A stretch of DNA of 64,000 nucleotides, taken from the NCBI RefSeq assembly GCF_017104715.1, contig NZ_JAAGPI010000011.1, positions 1 to 64,000 of the forward strand, given 5' to 3'. The stretch comes from Burkholderia sp. Ac-20365. Its GTDB lineage: Bacteria; Pseudomonadota; Gammaproteobacteria; Burkholderiales; Burkholderiaceae. Positions within the stretch are counted from its first letter, which is position 1. Every line of letters begins with the position of its first letter. Positions 9,510-17,232 of this stretch are shown here, one piece after another. The translations under genes were made by a program, and so were the position numbers. The notes beneath the pieces are model-generated. The model made no database searches. It was not told where the DNA came from and saw nothing but the letters and a program-made list of their open reading frames with translations.

Positions 9510-10012
9510 CGGATCAACCCTTCGCAGGTTAGTGATGCGCTGATGATTGAAGGTCGCTTGAATTATGCAGTAGACAATTCGCTTACGCGGATTAATTGGC
9601 CGAAATTGACTACGCGAGAGGGTTTATTGTCGGGAAAGTACTATTTTTTCTGAATTCTGTTTCGATTATCGCTGATGCGGTGCAGGAGTTTCTCGCCGTG
9701 CATGCGTGTGGTGCAAGCCAGGCAAGGGTTTGGGATTGTTGAAGCGCGCGCATCGATAACTGTTAAAACATATTCTTTCTCAGCGACTTTCAGATTTAAT
9801 TGCGGATTTTTATTGGCGTGTGACGGGATTTTGCAATTGAATCCGTTCAGTAAATATGGCGCAGTGTTAATGAAATGAAACCGCGATGGGTAAATTTTTC
9901 AGGTGCGGACGCGATGGTCAGGAGAACGGATGAGGGCGATGCGTGGGTGGGGCAGCAGGGAAAACGTCTGCGCGATGAAGCAGGAATGAGGCAGAAAGCG
10001 GGCCACCAAATG
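9510..10012. other. AT-richer gene-free stretch between polysaccharide cluster and tRNA-Lys
   Basis: About 500 bases with no credible gene. Its composition is visibly more AT-rich than the rest of the window, especially 9541-9880, with runs such as GTACTATTTTTTCTGAATTCTG. It is probably the regulatory region of the leftward glycosyltransferase, or the edge of a horizontally acquired cluster. No integrase, direct repeat of the tRNA 3' end, or insertion sequence is visible. Confidence 0.5.
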
Positions 10013-10042
10013 AAAAAGGGCTTAGCCGAAGCTAAGCCCTTT
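10013..10042 (-). terminator. Intrinsic terminator of tRNA-Lys with UUCG tetraloop
   Basis: AAAGGGCTTAGC (10015-10026) pairs perfectly over 12 bases with GCTAAGCCCTTT (10031-10042). Read on the minus strand the loop is UUCG closed by C-G, an exceptionally stable tetraloop, and the stem is followed by a U run (10013-10017 on the plus strand). It lies directly downstream of the minus-strand tRNA. Confidence 0.85.
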
Positions 10043-10051
10043 AGAATCTTT

Positions 10052-10127
10052 TGGTAGGCCGTACGGGATTCGAACCTGTGACCAACGGATTAAAAGTCCG
10101 CTGCTCTACCAGCTGAGCTAACGACCC
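10052..10127 (-). tRNA. tRNA-Lys (anticodon TTT)
   Basis: The minus strand gives a 76-base cloverleaf starting GGGTCGTTAGCTCAGCTGG. It has anticodon loop ACTTTTAAT, a T-arm GGTTCGAATCC and an encoded CCA end. The acceptor stem pairs GGGTCGT with ACGGCCT using two G-U pairs. The TTT anticodon reads lysine AAA/AAG. It sits downstream of the tol-pal operon and is closed by its own UUCG hairpin terminator. Confidence 0.97.
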
Positions 10128-10199
10128 AAAAGAGAAGCGAGATTATAGCGACACTACCGAAAGCTGTCAACGAGTCGAGCTGTTTCCGCCAGCAAAAGA

Positions 10200-10229
10200 A
10201 AAGCCCGGAACCGTGAGATTCCGGGCTTT
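10200..10229 (-). terminator. Terminator of the tol-pal-cpoB operon
   Basis: AAAGCCCGGAA (10200-10210) pairs with TTCCGGGCTTT (10219-10229) around an eight-base loop. Reading leftward, the stem runs into a T-rich stretch. It lies about 120 bases past the cpoB stop and ahead of tRNA-Lys, consistent with the end of the leftward operon. Confidence 0.75.
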
Positions 10230-10349
10230 CCGGCGAGAGGCGCGCGTATCGATTCTGATGTGCTTCGTGACAAAGCGTCGACACTGCGCGTTGACTGCAT
10301 CCAGCAAACCGACACAACAGACGTCCGACTCATGCCGGACGTCACGACA

Positions 10350-11099
10350 TCACTTGATCTGCGAAAGCTTGCTTTGCGCCGACTGCGCGACATCCGAGCC
10401 GCCGTATTGCGCGACGATCTGTTCGAGCGTCTTCTTTGCGGCAGCCTTCTGGCCTTGTTCGAGCTGGTTGTTCGCGATGGCGAGCAGTGCCTCCGGCGCG
10501 CGCGGATGCTGCGGATACTTCTGCACGACGCCTTGCCACACGGCCGTCGAGCCCTTGTAGTCGCGCAGCGCGTACAGCGCGTTGCCGAGCCAGTATTGCG
10601 CCGTGGGCTGATACGGGCTTTGCGGGTACTTCGCGATGAAACTGCGGAACGAAGTCGCCGCGTTCTTGAAGTCTCCGCTGCGGAACTGCTGCGAAGCCGC
10701 GTTGAACGCGTCCGTTTCACCCGGCTGCACGGAGCCCTCGACGCCATCGACTGTCTGCTGCTGCGGCTCGAACTTCTTCAGACGACCGTCGAGATCGGTG
10801 TAGTAGTCCTTCTGCTGCTTCTGCAACGTGGCGACCTGGTTGGCGAGATCTTCGTTCTGCCCACGCAGCGTCGCGACCTGCTGGTTCAGCTGGTCGAGGC
10901 GGTTGGACTGATCGAGGATCGTGCGTTGAGCCGCTGACAGCTGGCTCGACAGACTATCAGTCTTGGTGCGCAGATCGAGGATCGCCTGGCGAGCCTGATC
11001 GTCGTCGAACATGCCTGCATGAGCGGGCAGGGCCATCACGGCCGATCCCGCGACGCAGGCGGCTGCGGCCATGCGCAGCCAGGGAAAACGGTGCGTCAT
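10350..11099 (-). CDS. cpoB: Cell division coordinator CpoB (YbgF)
   Basis: A 249-residue periplasmic protein with a Sec signal peptide (cleavage after LPAHA). An N-terminal Gln-rich coiled coil of about residues 35-100 would trimerise and contact TolA. A C-terminal TPR domain starts near DAFNAASQQFRSGDFKNAA. CpoB links the Tol-Pal machine to septal peptidoglycan synthesis. It is the last gene of the tol operon, 15 bases after pal. The ATG at 11097-11099 is preferred because TAGGTGA is correctly spaced; an in-frame GTG four codons upstream is the alternative. Confidence 0.93.
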   Translation of the reverse strand: MTHRFPWLRMAAAACVAGSAVMALPAHAGMFDDDQARQAILDLRTKTDSLSSQLSAAQRTILDQSNRLDQLNQQVATLRGQNEDLANQVATLQKQQKDYYTDLDGRLKKFEPQQQTVDGVEGSVQPGETDAFNAASQQFRSGDFKNAATSFRSFIAKYPQSPYQPTAQYWLGNALYALRDYKGSTAVWQGVVQKYPQHPRAPEALLAIANNQLEQGQKAAAKKTLEQIVAQYGGSDVAQSAQSKLSQIK

Positions 11100-11114
11100 A
11101 CGGCTTGTCACCTA

Positions 11115-11624
11115 TTACTGTTGATAGACGAGGTCCGCGCGGCGATTCTGCGCCCACGACGCTTCGTCATGACCCGTTGCCTGCGGCTTTTCCTTGCCGA
11201 GGCTCACAGCTTCCATTTCCGAATCCGGCACGCCGAGCAGCGACAGCGAACGGCGGACAGCTTCAGCACGCTTCTGGCCGAGTGCCAGGTTGTATTCGCT
11301 CGTGCCGCGTTCGTCGGTGTTGCCCTGGATCAGGACGTGACGTTGCGGGTGGCTCTTCAGGTACTGCGCGTGTTGCTGCAGCAGCGGCTGGTAGTCGTCC
11401 TTGACCGAGTAGCTGTCGAAATCGAAATAGATGCTGCGCTTGGCCAGCGGGCTGTTCGGATCGTTCAACGGATCGACGTTTACCGTGGCGACATCGTTCG
11501 GGTTGGGTTGCGCGCCAGTTGAGCCACCCTTGTTGGCGTTTTCGTCGAGCTTCACGCCCGAATGACATGCAGCCAGTGCACCGACCATACCCACGGCAAG
11601 CGCGATACGAAGTTTGGACATCAT
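11115..11624 (-). CDS. pal: Peptidoglycan-associated lipoprotein Pal
   Basis: A 169-residue outer-membrane lipoprotein. The signal peptide ends in the lipobox LAAC. The OmpA-like peptidoglycan-binding domain covers about residues 60-169, with YFDFDSYSVK and the diaminopimelate-binding signature GNTDERGTSEYNLALGQKRA. It anchors the outer membrane to peptidoglycan and binds TolB. AGGAGAG lies seven bases before the first of two tandem ATG codons, so 11624 is used as the start. It lies between tolB and cpoB in the conserved order. Confidence 0.97.
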   Translation of the reverse strand: MMSKLRIALAVGMVGALAACHSGVKLDENANKGGSTGAQPNPNDVATVNVDPLNDPNSPLAKRSIYFDFDSYSVKDDYQPLLQQHAQYLKSHPQRHVLIQGNTDERGTSEYNLALGQKRAEAVRRSLSLLGVPDSEMEAVSLGKEKPQATGHDEASWAQNRRADLVYQQ

Positions 11625-11643
11625 GCTTTACTCTCCTAGTGTG

Positions 11644-12936
11644 TTATTGCATAAACGGGCCCCAGGAAGGCTCGCGTACGGTGCCTCCCTGAACGGACAG
11701 GACCTGCCGCGTCCGACCATCTGTCGATACTGCGGCCAACACGCCACGGCCGTTCACCTGAGTGGCGTAAAGGATGTACTGACCATTCGCCGCAAAGCTC
11801 GGCGATTCGTCATGTGTGGTATCGGTGAGCGCCGTCGCGACGCCCGAACCCAGATCCTGGATATACAGCTTGAAGCCCCCGCCCGTACGCGAGATGTAAG
11901 CGAGCTGTTTGCCGTCCGGGCTCACGCGCGGACTCGTATTGTAGTTGCCCGTGAAGGTCACGCGCTGCGCGCCGCCTGCGGACTCGCCGCCGGCCGGCAT
12001 CTTGTAGATCTGAGGCTGGCCGCCGCGGTCGCTGGTGAAGTAGATCGACTGGCCGTCAGGAGAGTACGACGGCTCGGTGTCGATCCCGCTGCTTTGCGTG
12101 AGGCGACGCAGGCCGCTGCCGTCGGCGTTGACGGCGAAAATCTGCGTGTTGCCGGTGCGCGACAGTGCGACGGCGAGTGTGCGGCCATCAGGCGACCATG
12201 CCGGCGCGCTGTTGTTGCCTTTCTGGTCCGACACGACGACGCGGCGGCCCGTGGGCAGATCGTGGATGTAGACGATCGGCTTCTTCTTTTCGAACGAGAC
12301 GTACGCGACCTTCGTGCCGTCCGGCGACCATGCCGGCGAGATGATCGGCTCGGGGCTGGACAGGGCGATATGCGCGTCCTGGCCGTCCGAATCGGAAATC
12401 TGCAGCTGATAGCGGTTGCCCGTTTTGATGACGTACGACAGGCGCGTGGCGAACACGCCGCGGCCGCCCATCAGCTTCGCGTAGATGTAGTCGGCGACCT
12501 TGTGCGCGCTCATGCGCAGGCCGCTTTCCGGGCTGACCAGTTCGAGGCCGCCGAGGCTTTGCTGATTGACGGTGTCGTACAGCTTGAAGCGGACCTGGTA
12601 CTGGCCGTTCGGCAGCTTGGTGACGCTGCCCGCGACGAACGCGTTCGCGCCCTTTGCCTTCCACGCGCCGAGATCGACGGAATCGCCTTCCGAAACGGGC
12701 GCACTGCCGGCGTCGATGTTGGTGAATTTACCGCTGCGCTGAAGGTCCTGGCGGACGATCGTACTGATCTGCTGGGGAGAATTTGCCTCGTTGGCAAAAT
12801 TTGCCGTGGCAATCGGGAACTGGGTGGACCCGACGCCCGTCACGAGGACGTTGAGTTGTGCATGGGCGGCACCGCCGGCGGCGATCAGACATGACGCTAC
12901 GAGCGCTCGCAGGCCTAGCTTGGTCATCAAACTCAT
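11644..12936 (-). CDS. tolB: Tol-Pal system beta-propeller protein TolB
   Basis: A 430-residue periplasmic protein. The signal peptide ends near GGAAHA. An N-terminal domain carries the TolA-binding region, and a six-bladed propeller is built from repeated SPDG motifs (for example ISPAWSPDGTKVAYVS and EPSYSPDGQSIYFTSD). TolB shuttles between Pal and TolA during envelope constriction. ATG 12936 (MSLMTKLGLRALVAS) matches the usual N-terminus of Burkholderia TolB. An in-frame TTG six codons upstream is not needed. It is separated from tolA by 115 bases and from pal by 19. Confidence 0.96.
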   Translation of the reverse strand: MSLMTKLGLRALVASCLIAAGGAAHAQLNVLVTGVGSTQFPIATANFANEANSPQQISTIVRQDLQRSGKFTNIDAGSAPVSEGDSVDLGAWKAKGANAFVAGSVTKLPNGQYQVRFKLYDTVNQQSLGGLELVSPESGLRMSAHKVADYIYAKLMGGRGVFATRLSYVIKTGNRYQLQISDSDGQDAHIALSSPEPIISPAWSPDGTKVAYVSFEKKKPIVYIHDLPTGRRVVVSDQKGNNSAPAWSPDGRTLAVALSRTGNTQIFAVNADGSGLRRLTQSSGIDTEPSYSPDGQSIYFTSDRGGQPQIYKMPAGGESAGGAQRVTFTGNYNTSPRVSPDGKQLAYISRTGGGFKLYIQDLGSGVATALTDTTHDESPSFAANGQYILYATQVNGRGVLAAVSTDGRTRQVLSVQGGTVREPSWGPFMQ

Positions 12937-13051
12937 TCTGTATAGATTCCCCAAAAACGAATTTCTAACACTTCACGACTACAAACAGACTGCATTGAGC
13001 AGAAATCGTTCCCGGTCCGCACGCGTGAGCGTGCGAATCGGAAACGATGTG

Positions 13052-14083
13052 TCAAGGAGCTGGACGCAGCGTGATCTTAAAACTGCCGGGTGTTTTGCCA
13101 TCGGTGTCCTGCGGCATCGGATCGGTACGTCTAACGGCGCGAACCGCTGCCGCATCCCATGCCGGATTCCCGCTGCTGTGAGCGACGTCGACACTTAGCA
13201 CCGTGCCAGACGGCGCGCACCGCACATTAACAACCGTTTCGAGGCCTGCCGGATCGCCAGGCCAAGCGATATTCGGTTGGACGGCGCGCCTGACCTTGTC
13301 GCTGTAACCCGGCGATGCGGCCGTGCCACCCGAGCCGGTGCCCGTGCCGCTCTTCGCGAGACCGTTGCCCGTCGAGCCTTCGCCGCCCGCCATGCCTTGC
13401 AGCGCGGCGAGACGTTGACGGCGTTCCGCGTCGAGCTTCTTCGAAGCCTCGGCGGCTTGAGCCGCCGCCTTGGCCTTCGCGGCCTTCGCCGCGTCAGCCT
13501 TGGCCTGCGCATCGGCTTGCGCCTGCTTCGCTTCCTGTTCCTTCTGCTGCTGCTCTTTCTGCTGCTGTTCCTGCTGCTTCTTCAACTGGTCCTGCTTCTG
13601 CTGGGCGAGTTGCTGCTGCTTGAGCTTGTCGGCCTGCTGTTGCTGTTGTTGCTTGAGCTTCGCGGCGGCGGCAGCCGCGGCCTGATCGGCGGCAAGCTGC
13701 TGCTGGCGTTTCGCCTCGGCTTCCTGCTGGGCCTGCAGCTTCTGCTGGCGCTGCTGCTCGGCTAGCTCAGCCTGACGCTGCGCTTCCTGCTGCTGCTTGC
13801 GCTTCTTCTCCTGCAGCGCGATGTCCGCCTGTTCGTCGCTGACTTGCGGCGCAGGCCTGACAGGCACGGGCGGCGGCACGACAGGGCGGGGCGCCGGCAC
13901 GTCGGGCACTTCCGTCCACAGTTCGGCTTCCGCGCCAGCAGGCGTGCTGTTTTGCCAGTGGATGCCGTGATACAGGAAGAAGCCGAGCAGCACGTGCATC
14001 ACCGCGGCGAGCGCAAACGCGCGCCACGTGCCGCGCTCACGCGGCGGTCGAAGCGGATAGGCGTTTTTGGGTTGGCGGGTCAT
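13052..14083 (-). CDS. tolA: Cell envelope integrity protein TolA
   Basis: A 343-residue inner-membrane protein with one N-terminal transmembrane helix (FALAAVMHVLLGFFLYHGI). A long Gln/Lys/Ala-rich helical domain follows (about residues 95-225), extremely low in complexity. The C-terminal domain is TonB-like (NIAWPGDPAGLETVVNVRC). TolA spans the periplasm and transmits energy from TolQR to Pal/TolB. Its ATG overlaps the tolR stop by four bases (ATGA), giving translational coupling. The low-complexity domain produces a spurious Leu-rich frame on the opposite strand. Confidence 0.96.
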   Translation of the reverse strand: MTRQPKNAYPLRPPRERGTWRAFALAAVMHVLLGFFLYHGIHWQNSTPAGAEAELWTEVPDVPAPRPVVPPPVPVRPAPQVSDEQADIALQEKKRKQQQEAQRQAELAEQQRQQKLQAQQEAEAKRQQQLAADQAAAAAAAKLKQQQQQQADKLKQQQLAQQKQDQLKKQQEQQQKEQQQKEQEAKQAQADAQAKADAAKAAKAKAAAQAAEASKKLDAERRQRLAALQGMAGGEGSTGNGLAKSGTGTGSGGTAASPGYSDKVRRAVQPNIAWPGDPAGLETVVNVRCAPSGTVLSVDVAHSSGNPAWDAAAVRAVRRTDPMPQDTDGKTPGSFKITLRPAP

Positions 14084-14526
14084 TGCGATTTGACGAGCAA
14101 TCCAACGCGCTTGACGCCACGAGCCTTCAGGTCGGACATCACGTTCATCACGACTTCATACTTGACCGTCTTGTCGGCGGCGATCACGACGGGTTGATCG
14201 GGATGCGAGGCCTGACGGTCGGTGACGAAGCTGCGCAGGTCGGCCTGCGACATCGTCTCCTGTTGCGTCGCGCCCGCGTCGTCCTTGTACTTGACGCTCA
14301 TGTTGCCGTCCGCCTTGATGTTGACGACGACAGGCGGCGTCTGCTGTTGCGGCGCGGCGCCGCCGACAGTCGGCAGATTCACGATCGACGGCGCGACGAG
14401 CGGCGCGGTCACCATGAAGATCACGAGCAGCACGAGCATCACGTCGATGTACGGCACGACGTTGATGTCGGCCATCGCGCGGCGCGAGCGGCTGCCGCGC
14501 ATACTGGAACGGGCTGAACCGGCCAT
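14080..14526 (-). CDS. tolR: Tol-Pal proton-channel protein TolR
   Basis: A 148-residue ExbD/TolR family protein. A short cytosolic N-terminus is followed by one membrane helix with the essential Asp in INVVPYIDVMLVLLVIFMV, then a periplasmic domain. It works with TolQ to convert proton flow into TolA movement. ATG 14526 is preceded by AAGGAGTCCACG. The frame continues upstream, but that part is antisense-like Ser/Arg sequence and is not used. It overlaps tolA by four bases and follows tolQ by ten. Confidence 0.96.
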   Translation of the reverse strand: MAGSARSSMRGSRSRRAMADINVVPYIDVMLVLLVIFMVTAPLVAPSIVNLPTVGGAAPQQQTPPVVVNIKADGNMSVKYKDDAGATQQETMSQADLRSFVTDRQASHPDQPVVIAADKTVKYEVVMNVMSDLKARGVKRVGLLVKSQ

Positions 14527-14536
14527 CGTGGACTCC

Positions 14537-15214
14537 TTAATGGGCCTGGCGTTGCAGGATGTTCGAGAACTCTTCGATGAAGGTTTCGAAGCGGATCGCG
14601 AGGCGGTCGATGTCGTGCGCGTAGCGGTTGTACGCAACCACGGCAGGAATCGCGGCGAACAGGCCGATAGCCGTTGCCGTCAGCGCTTCGGCGATGCCGG
14701 GCGCGACGTTCGCGAGCGTTGCCTGCTGGACGTTCGCGAGGCCGCGGAACGCGTTCATGATCCCCCACACCGTGCCGAACAGACCGATATACGGGCTGAC
14801 CGAGCCGACCGATGCGAGAAACGCAAGATTGGCTTCGAGCACGTCCATTTCACGCTGGAACGCGGCGCGCATGGCGCGGCGCGCGCCGTCGAGAATCGCG
14901 CCCGGATCGTTGATCCGCTTTTCCTTGCCTTTCAGGAATTCACGCATGCCCGACTCGAAAATACGTTCGAGCGCACCGATCGTATGACGGTTGTTCGCGG
15001 CGCTCTGATACAGCGCCTGCAGGTCGCCGCCCGACCAGAAATCGCGTTCGAAACGTTCAGTCTGCGCCCGCGCGCGGCGGATCGCAAACCACTTGCGGAA
15101 GATGAAAGTCCACGACATCAGCGACAGGAGCAACAGCAGCGCCATCACTGCCTGCGCGAGCAGACTCGCGTTGAGAACGAGGGAAACGATCGACAGATCT
15201 TGTGTAGTGTTCAT
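14537..15214 (-). CDS. tolQ: Tol-Pal proton-channel protein TolQ
   Basis: A 225-residue MotA/TolQ/ExbB family inner-membrane protein with three helices. The first is near residues 15-35. The second and third lie around GSVSPYIGLFGTVWGIMNAF and IAEALTATAIGLFAAIPAVV, the two most conserved blocks of the family. Five TolQ subunits surround a TolR dimer to form the ion channel. ATG 15214 gives the usual MNTTQDLSIV start; the upstream 14 codons are discarded. The ribosome binding site is weak. The gene follows ybgC by 165 bases. Confidence 0.96.
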   Translation of the reverse strand: MNTTQDLSIVSLVLNASLLAQAVMALLLLLSLMSWTFIFRKWFAIRRARAQTERFERDFWSGGDLQALYQSAANNRHTIGALERIFESGMREFLKGKEKRINDPGAILDGARRAMRAAFQREMDVLEANLAFLASVGSVSPYIGLFGTVWGIMNAFRGLANVQQATLANVAPGIAEALTATAIGLFAAIPAVVAYNRYAHDIDRLAIRFETFIEEFSNILQRQAH

Positions 15215-15379
15215 AGAGGTTCGTTGTAACGTCCCGGGTGGGGCGTCCGGCAGCAAGTTGGGTCGAAGCGTTCGGCTGGCATTGATTCGGCAAACCGGAA
15301 GCTTCGGCAGGCACTTCGCCGAACCATGCTTGGTCTTGTTGTGACCGTTACGAGTTCACTGTCCAGGTAACAACGGCGC

Positions 15380-15841
15380 TTAAATACCTGCCGTTGACAC
15401 GCTGGAACCCGGTTCGCGCCGCAACGCGGCGTGCACCGGCGGAGGAATGGCGGCCGGCTTCATCGAAGCCGAATCGACACAGCCGACGCGGATCGTGCCC
15501 GTTGCCAGCAGCGTATCGTCGCGCCAGGCTTCCTGAGCGAAATCCACCGACGCGCGGCCAAGCCGCTCGATCCGGCTGACGATGCGCAGCATGTCGTCGA
15601 GCCGGGCAGGCGCACGGTAATCGAGCGCGGTACTGCGCACGACGAAGAGCGCGCCCGTTTCTTCGGCCAGCTTGCGTTGATCGACGCCGCACGCGCGCAG
15701 CCATTCGGTGCGCGCGCGCTCGAAAAACTTCAGGTAATTCGCGTAAAACACGATGCCGCCGGCGTCGGTGTCTTCGTAATACACGCGAATCGGCCAGATA
15801 AAGCCGATTTCCGCGCCAGACTGACTATCAGACATATTCAT
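15380..15841 (-). CDS. ybgC: Tol-Pal-associated acyl-CoA thioesterase YbgC
   Basis: A 153-residue hot-dog-fold thioesterase. It has the family active-site segment VYYEDTDAGGIVFYANYLKF, whose Asp is catalytic, followed by FFERARTEWLR. YbgC hydrolyses short- or long-chain acyl-CoA, is found with the inner-membrane phospholipid machinery, and is the usual first gene of the tol operon. The ATG at 15841 (MNMSDSQ) is chosen with GGTAAAA upstream; ATG 15835 is also possible. Transcription of the whole ybgC-tolQRA-tolB-pal-cpoB set probably begins upstream of it. Confidence 0.93.
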   Translation of the reverse strand: MNMSDSQSGAEIGFIWPIRVYYEDTDAGGIVFYANYLKFFERARTEWLRACGVDQRKLAEETGALFVVRSTALDYRAPARLDDMLRIVSRIERLGRASVDFAQEAWRDDTLLATGTIRVGCVDSASMKPAAIPPPVHAALRREPGSSVSTAGI

Positions 15842-15972
15842 GGCGCGCATTTTACCGGAATGCAAAAGCGCGCCGCATTTTTAGGCACTTCCTGCCCTTA
15901 CGTGGCTGACACGAACGGCGCGCGCCGCGTCCGGACCGGGCGATCCGGGCCGACGCGACGCGCCCGCGAGAC

Positions 15973-16719
15973 TTAGCCGCGGTGAATGTTCAACCCGGCG
16001 AACGACTGCGCGACGGGCATCAGTTCGATCGTGTTGATGTTGACGTGCGCGGGGCGCGTCGCGATCCAGTAGATCGAATCGGCGATGTCTTCGGCCGTGA
16101 GCGGCTGGACGTTCTGGTACACGTTCGCAGCTTTTTCGTCGTCGCCGCGGAAACGCACGTTCGAAAACTCGGTGCCGCCGCACAGGCCCGGCTCGATGTC
16201 CGTTACGCGAACGGGCGTGCCATGCAGATCGGCGCGCAGGTTCAGGCTGAACTGGCGCACGAACGCCTTGGTCGCGCCGTACACGTTGCCACCCGCATAC
16301 GGCCACATGCCCGCCACCGAGCCGAGATTGAACACGTGCCCGCGATTGCGCTCGATCATGCCCGGCAGGAACGCGCGCGTGACCTGCACGAGACCCGTGC
16401 AGTTGGTCTCGATCATCGTGGTCCAGTCGTCGAGGTCGGCGCGCTGGGCGGGCTCGAGGCCGAGCGCGAGGCCGGCGTTGTTGACGAGCACGTCGACGCC
16501 GGCGAAGTCGGCGGGCAGGGCGGCGGGCACGGCTTCGACGGCGGCGCGGTCGCGCACGTCGAGCTCGAACGGCAGGAGGTTGTCGCCGAGCTCGTCGGCA
16601 AGCGCCTGCAGGCGGTCTTTACGGCGCGCGGTCGCGACGACGCGATGGCCGCCCTTGACGAAAGTGCGGGCGATAGCGGCGCCGAAGCCTGCGGACGCCC
16701 CGGTGACGAACACGATCAT
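15973..16719 (-). CDS. Short-chain dehydrogenase/reductase (YdfG-like)
   Basis: A 248-residue classical SDR. The NADP-binding loop is VTGASAGFGAAIARTF, with ATARRKDRL after strand 2 favouring NADP(H). NNAGLALG and the catalytic YGATKAF (YxxxK) are present. Overall it resembles YdfG, which oxidises L-allo-threonine, L-serine and related 3-hydroxy acids. The ATG at 16719 follows AGGGAACAGCA. The frame stays open far upstream across glyA and nrdR on the opposite strand, but that is a composition artefact. It is divergent from glyA, an enzyme of the same amino acids, so a shared regulatory region is plausible. Confidence 0.87.
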   Translation of the reverse strand: MIVFVTGASAGFGAAIARTFVKGGHRVVATARRKDRLQALADELGDNLLPFELDVRDRAAVEAVPAALPADFAGVDVLVNNAGLALGLEPAQRADLDDWTTMIETNCTGLVQVTRAFLPGMIERNRGHVFNLGSVAGMWPYAGGNVYGATKAFVRQFSLNLRADLHGTPVRVTDIEPGLCGGTEFSNVRFRGDDEKAANVYQNVQPLTAEDIADSIYWIATRPAHVNINTIELMPVAQSFAGLNIHRG

Positions 16720-16897
16720 TGCTGTTCCCTGGTCGGTGGAGAAAGGCCACAAGCCTACTTCCAATGGCGCAATGCGGCAAGAATGACCCCGCCGCGTGAA
16801 GGCGCGTTCAGACGTGCTCTCGCGCGGCTGCCTGTCAGGCGCGGCGGGGCTTCTGGTGGTCTCGGCGCCAGGCCTGGCGGTGCGGTTGGCGGGTCGG

Positions 16898-16926
16898 TTG
16901 CCTATTCGACCCGGTTCCAATACACT
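16898..16926 (+). promoter_or_regulatory. Predicted sigma-70 promoter for the glyA leader
   Basis: TTGCCT (16898-16903) and TACACT (16921-16926) are separated by exactly 17 bases, each matching four of six consensus positions. Transcription would start around 16932, just upstream of the first paired strand of the ZTP riboswitch, which supports the call. Confidence 0.5.
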
Positions 16927-16937
16927 AACGCGCTCAT

Positions 16938-17046
16938 CCCTGCGTGACTGGCGATAGAACCCCATGCTGTCAAGCCTGACGGGTTCAAGGTGGAGCGTCC
17001 CACCGTGAAGCGCAGGGTGCCGTTTTGCCGTTCGCCTGGGCAGCCA
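16938..17046 (+). promoter_or_regulatory. ZTP riboswitch (pfl RNA) in the glyA leader
   Basis: The leader shows the two conserved blocks of the pfl/ZTP aptamer: CGTGACTGGCG (16943-16953) and TCGCCTGGGCA (17032-17042). The closing helix is perfect: CCCTGCG (16938-16944) with CGCAGGG (17011-17017). Internal helices GAACCC/GGGTTC (16957-16962/16981-16986) and GGTGG/CCACC (16989-16993/17000-17004) fit the variable arm. This RNA senses ZTP/ZMP, the signal of 10-formyl-tetrahydrofolate shortage. It is known upstream of folate and purine genes, including glyA. The aptamer ends about 187 bases before the glyA start. I see no U-run terminator, so control may be on translation or Rho. Confidence 0.88.
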
Positions 17047-17232
17047 TGTATCGAGCGCGCCGTCGTTTGCGCTGCCGGTGGTTGTCCTGACTCGCGTGTG
17101 CGGCACCTCCTTCATACGCCGCGTCAAGGCTCCCACCATCAGCAGTGGGCTGCAGTGCTGCGTACCCAATACGCTCCCGGCACACGACCTGCGCACGATC
17201 CGGTCAACCTGAACACACTTAACGGAACCAGC

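Noticed and set aside
10052..10127. tRNA-Lys as an attachment site of a genomic island
   Set aside because: No repeat of the tRNA 3' end, integrase or mobility gene was found on either side in the window.
13277..13765. A Leu-rich plus-strand frame opposite tolA
   Set aside because: It is the complement of the Gln/Lys/Ala low-complexity region of TolA.
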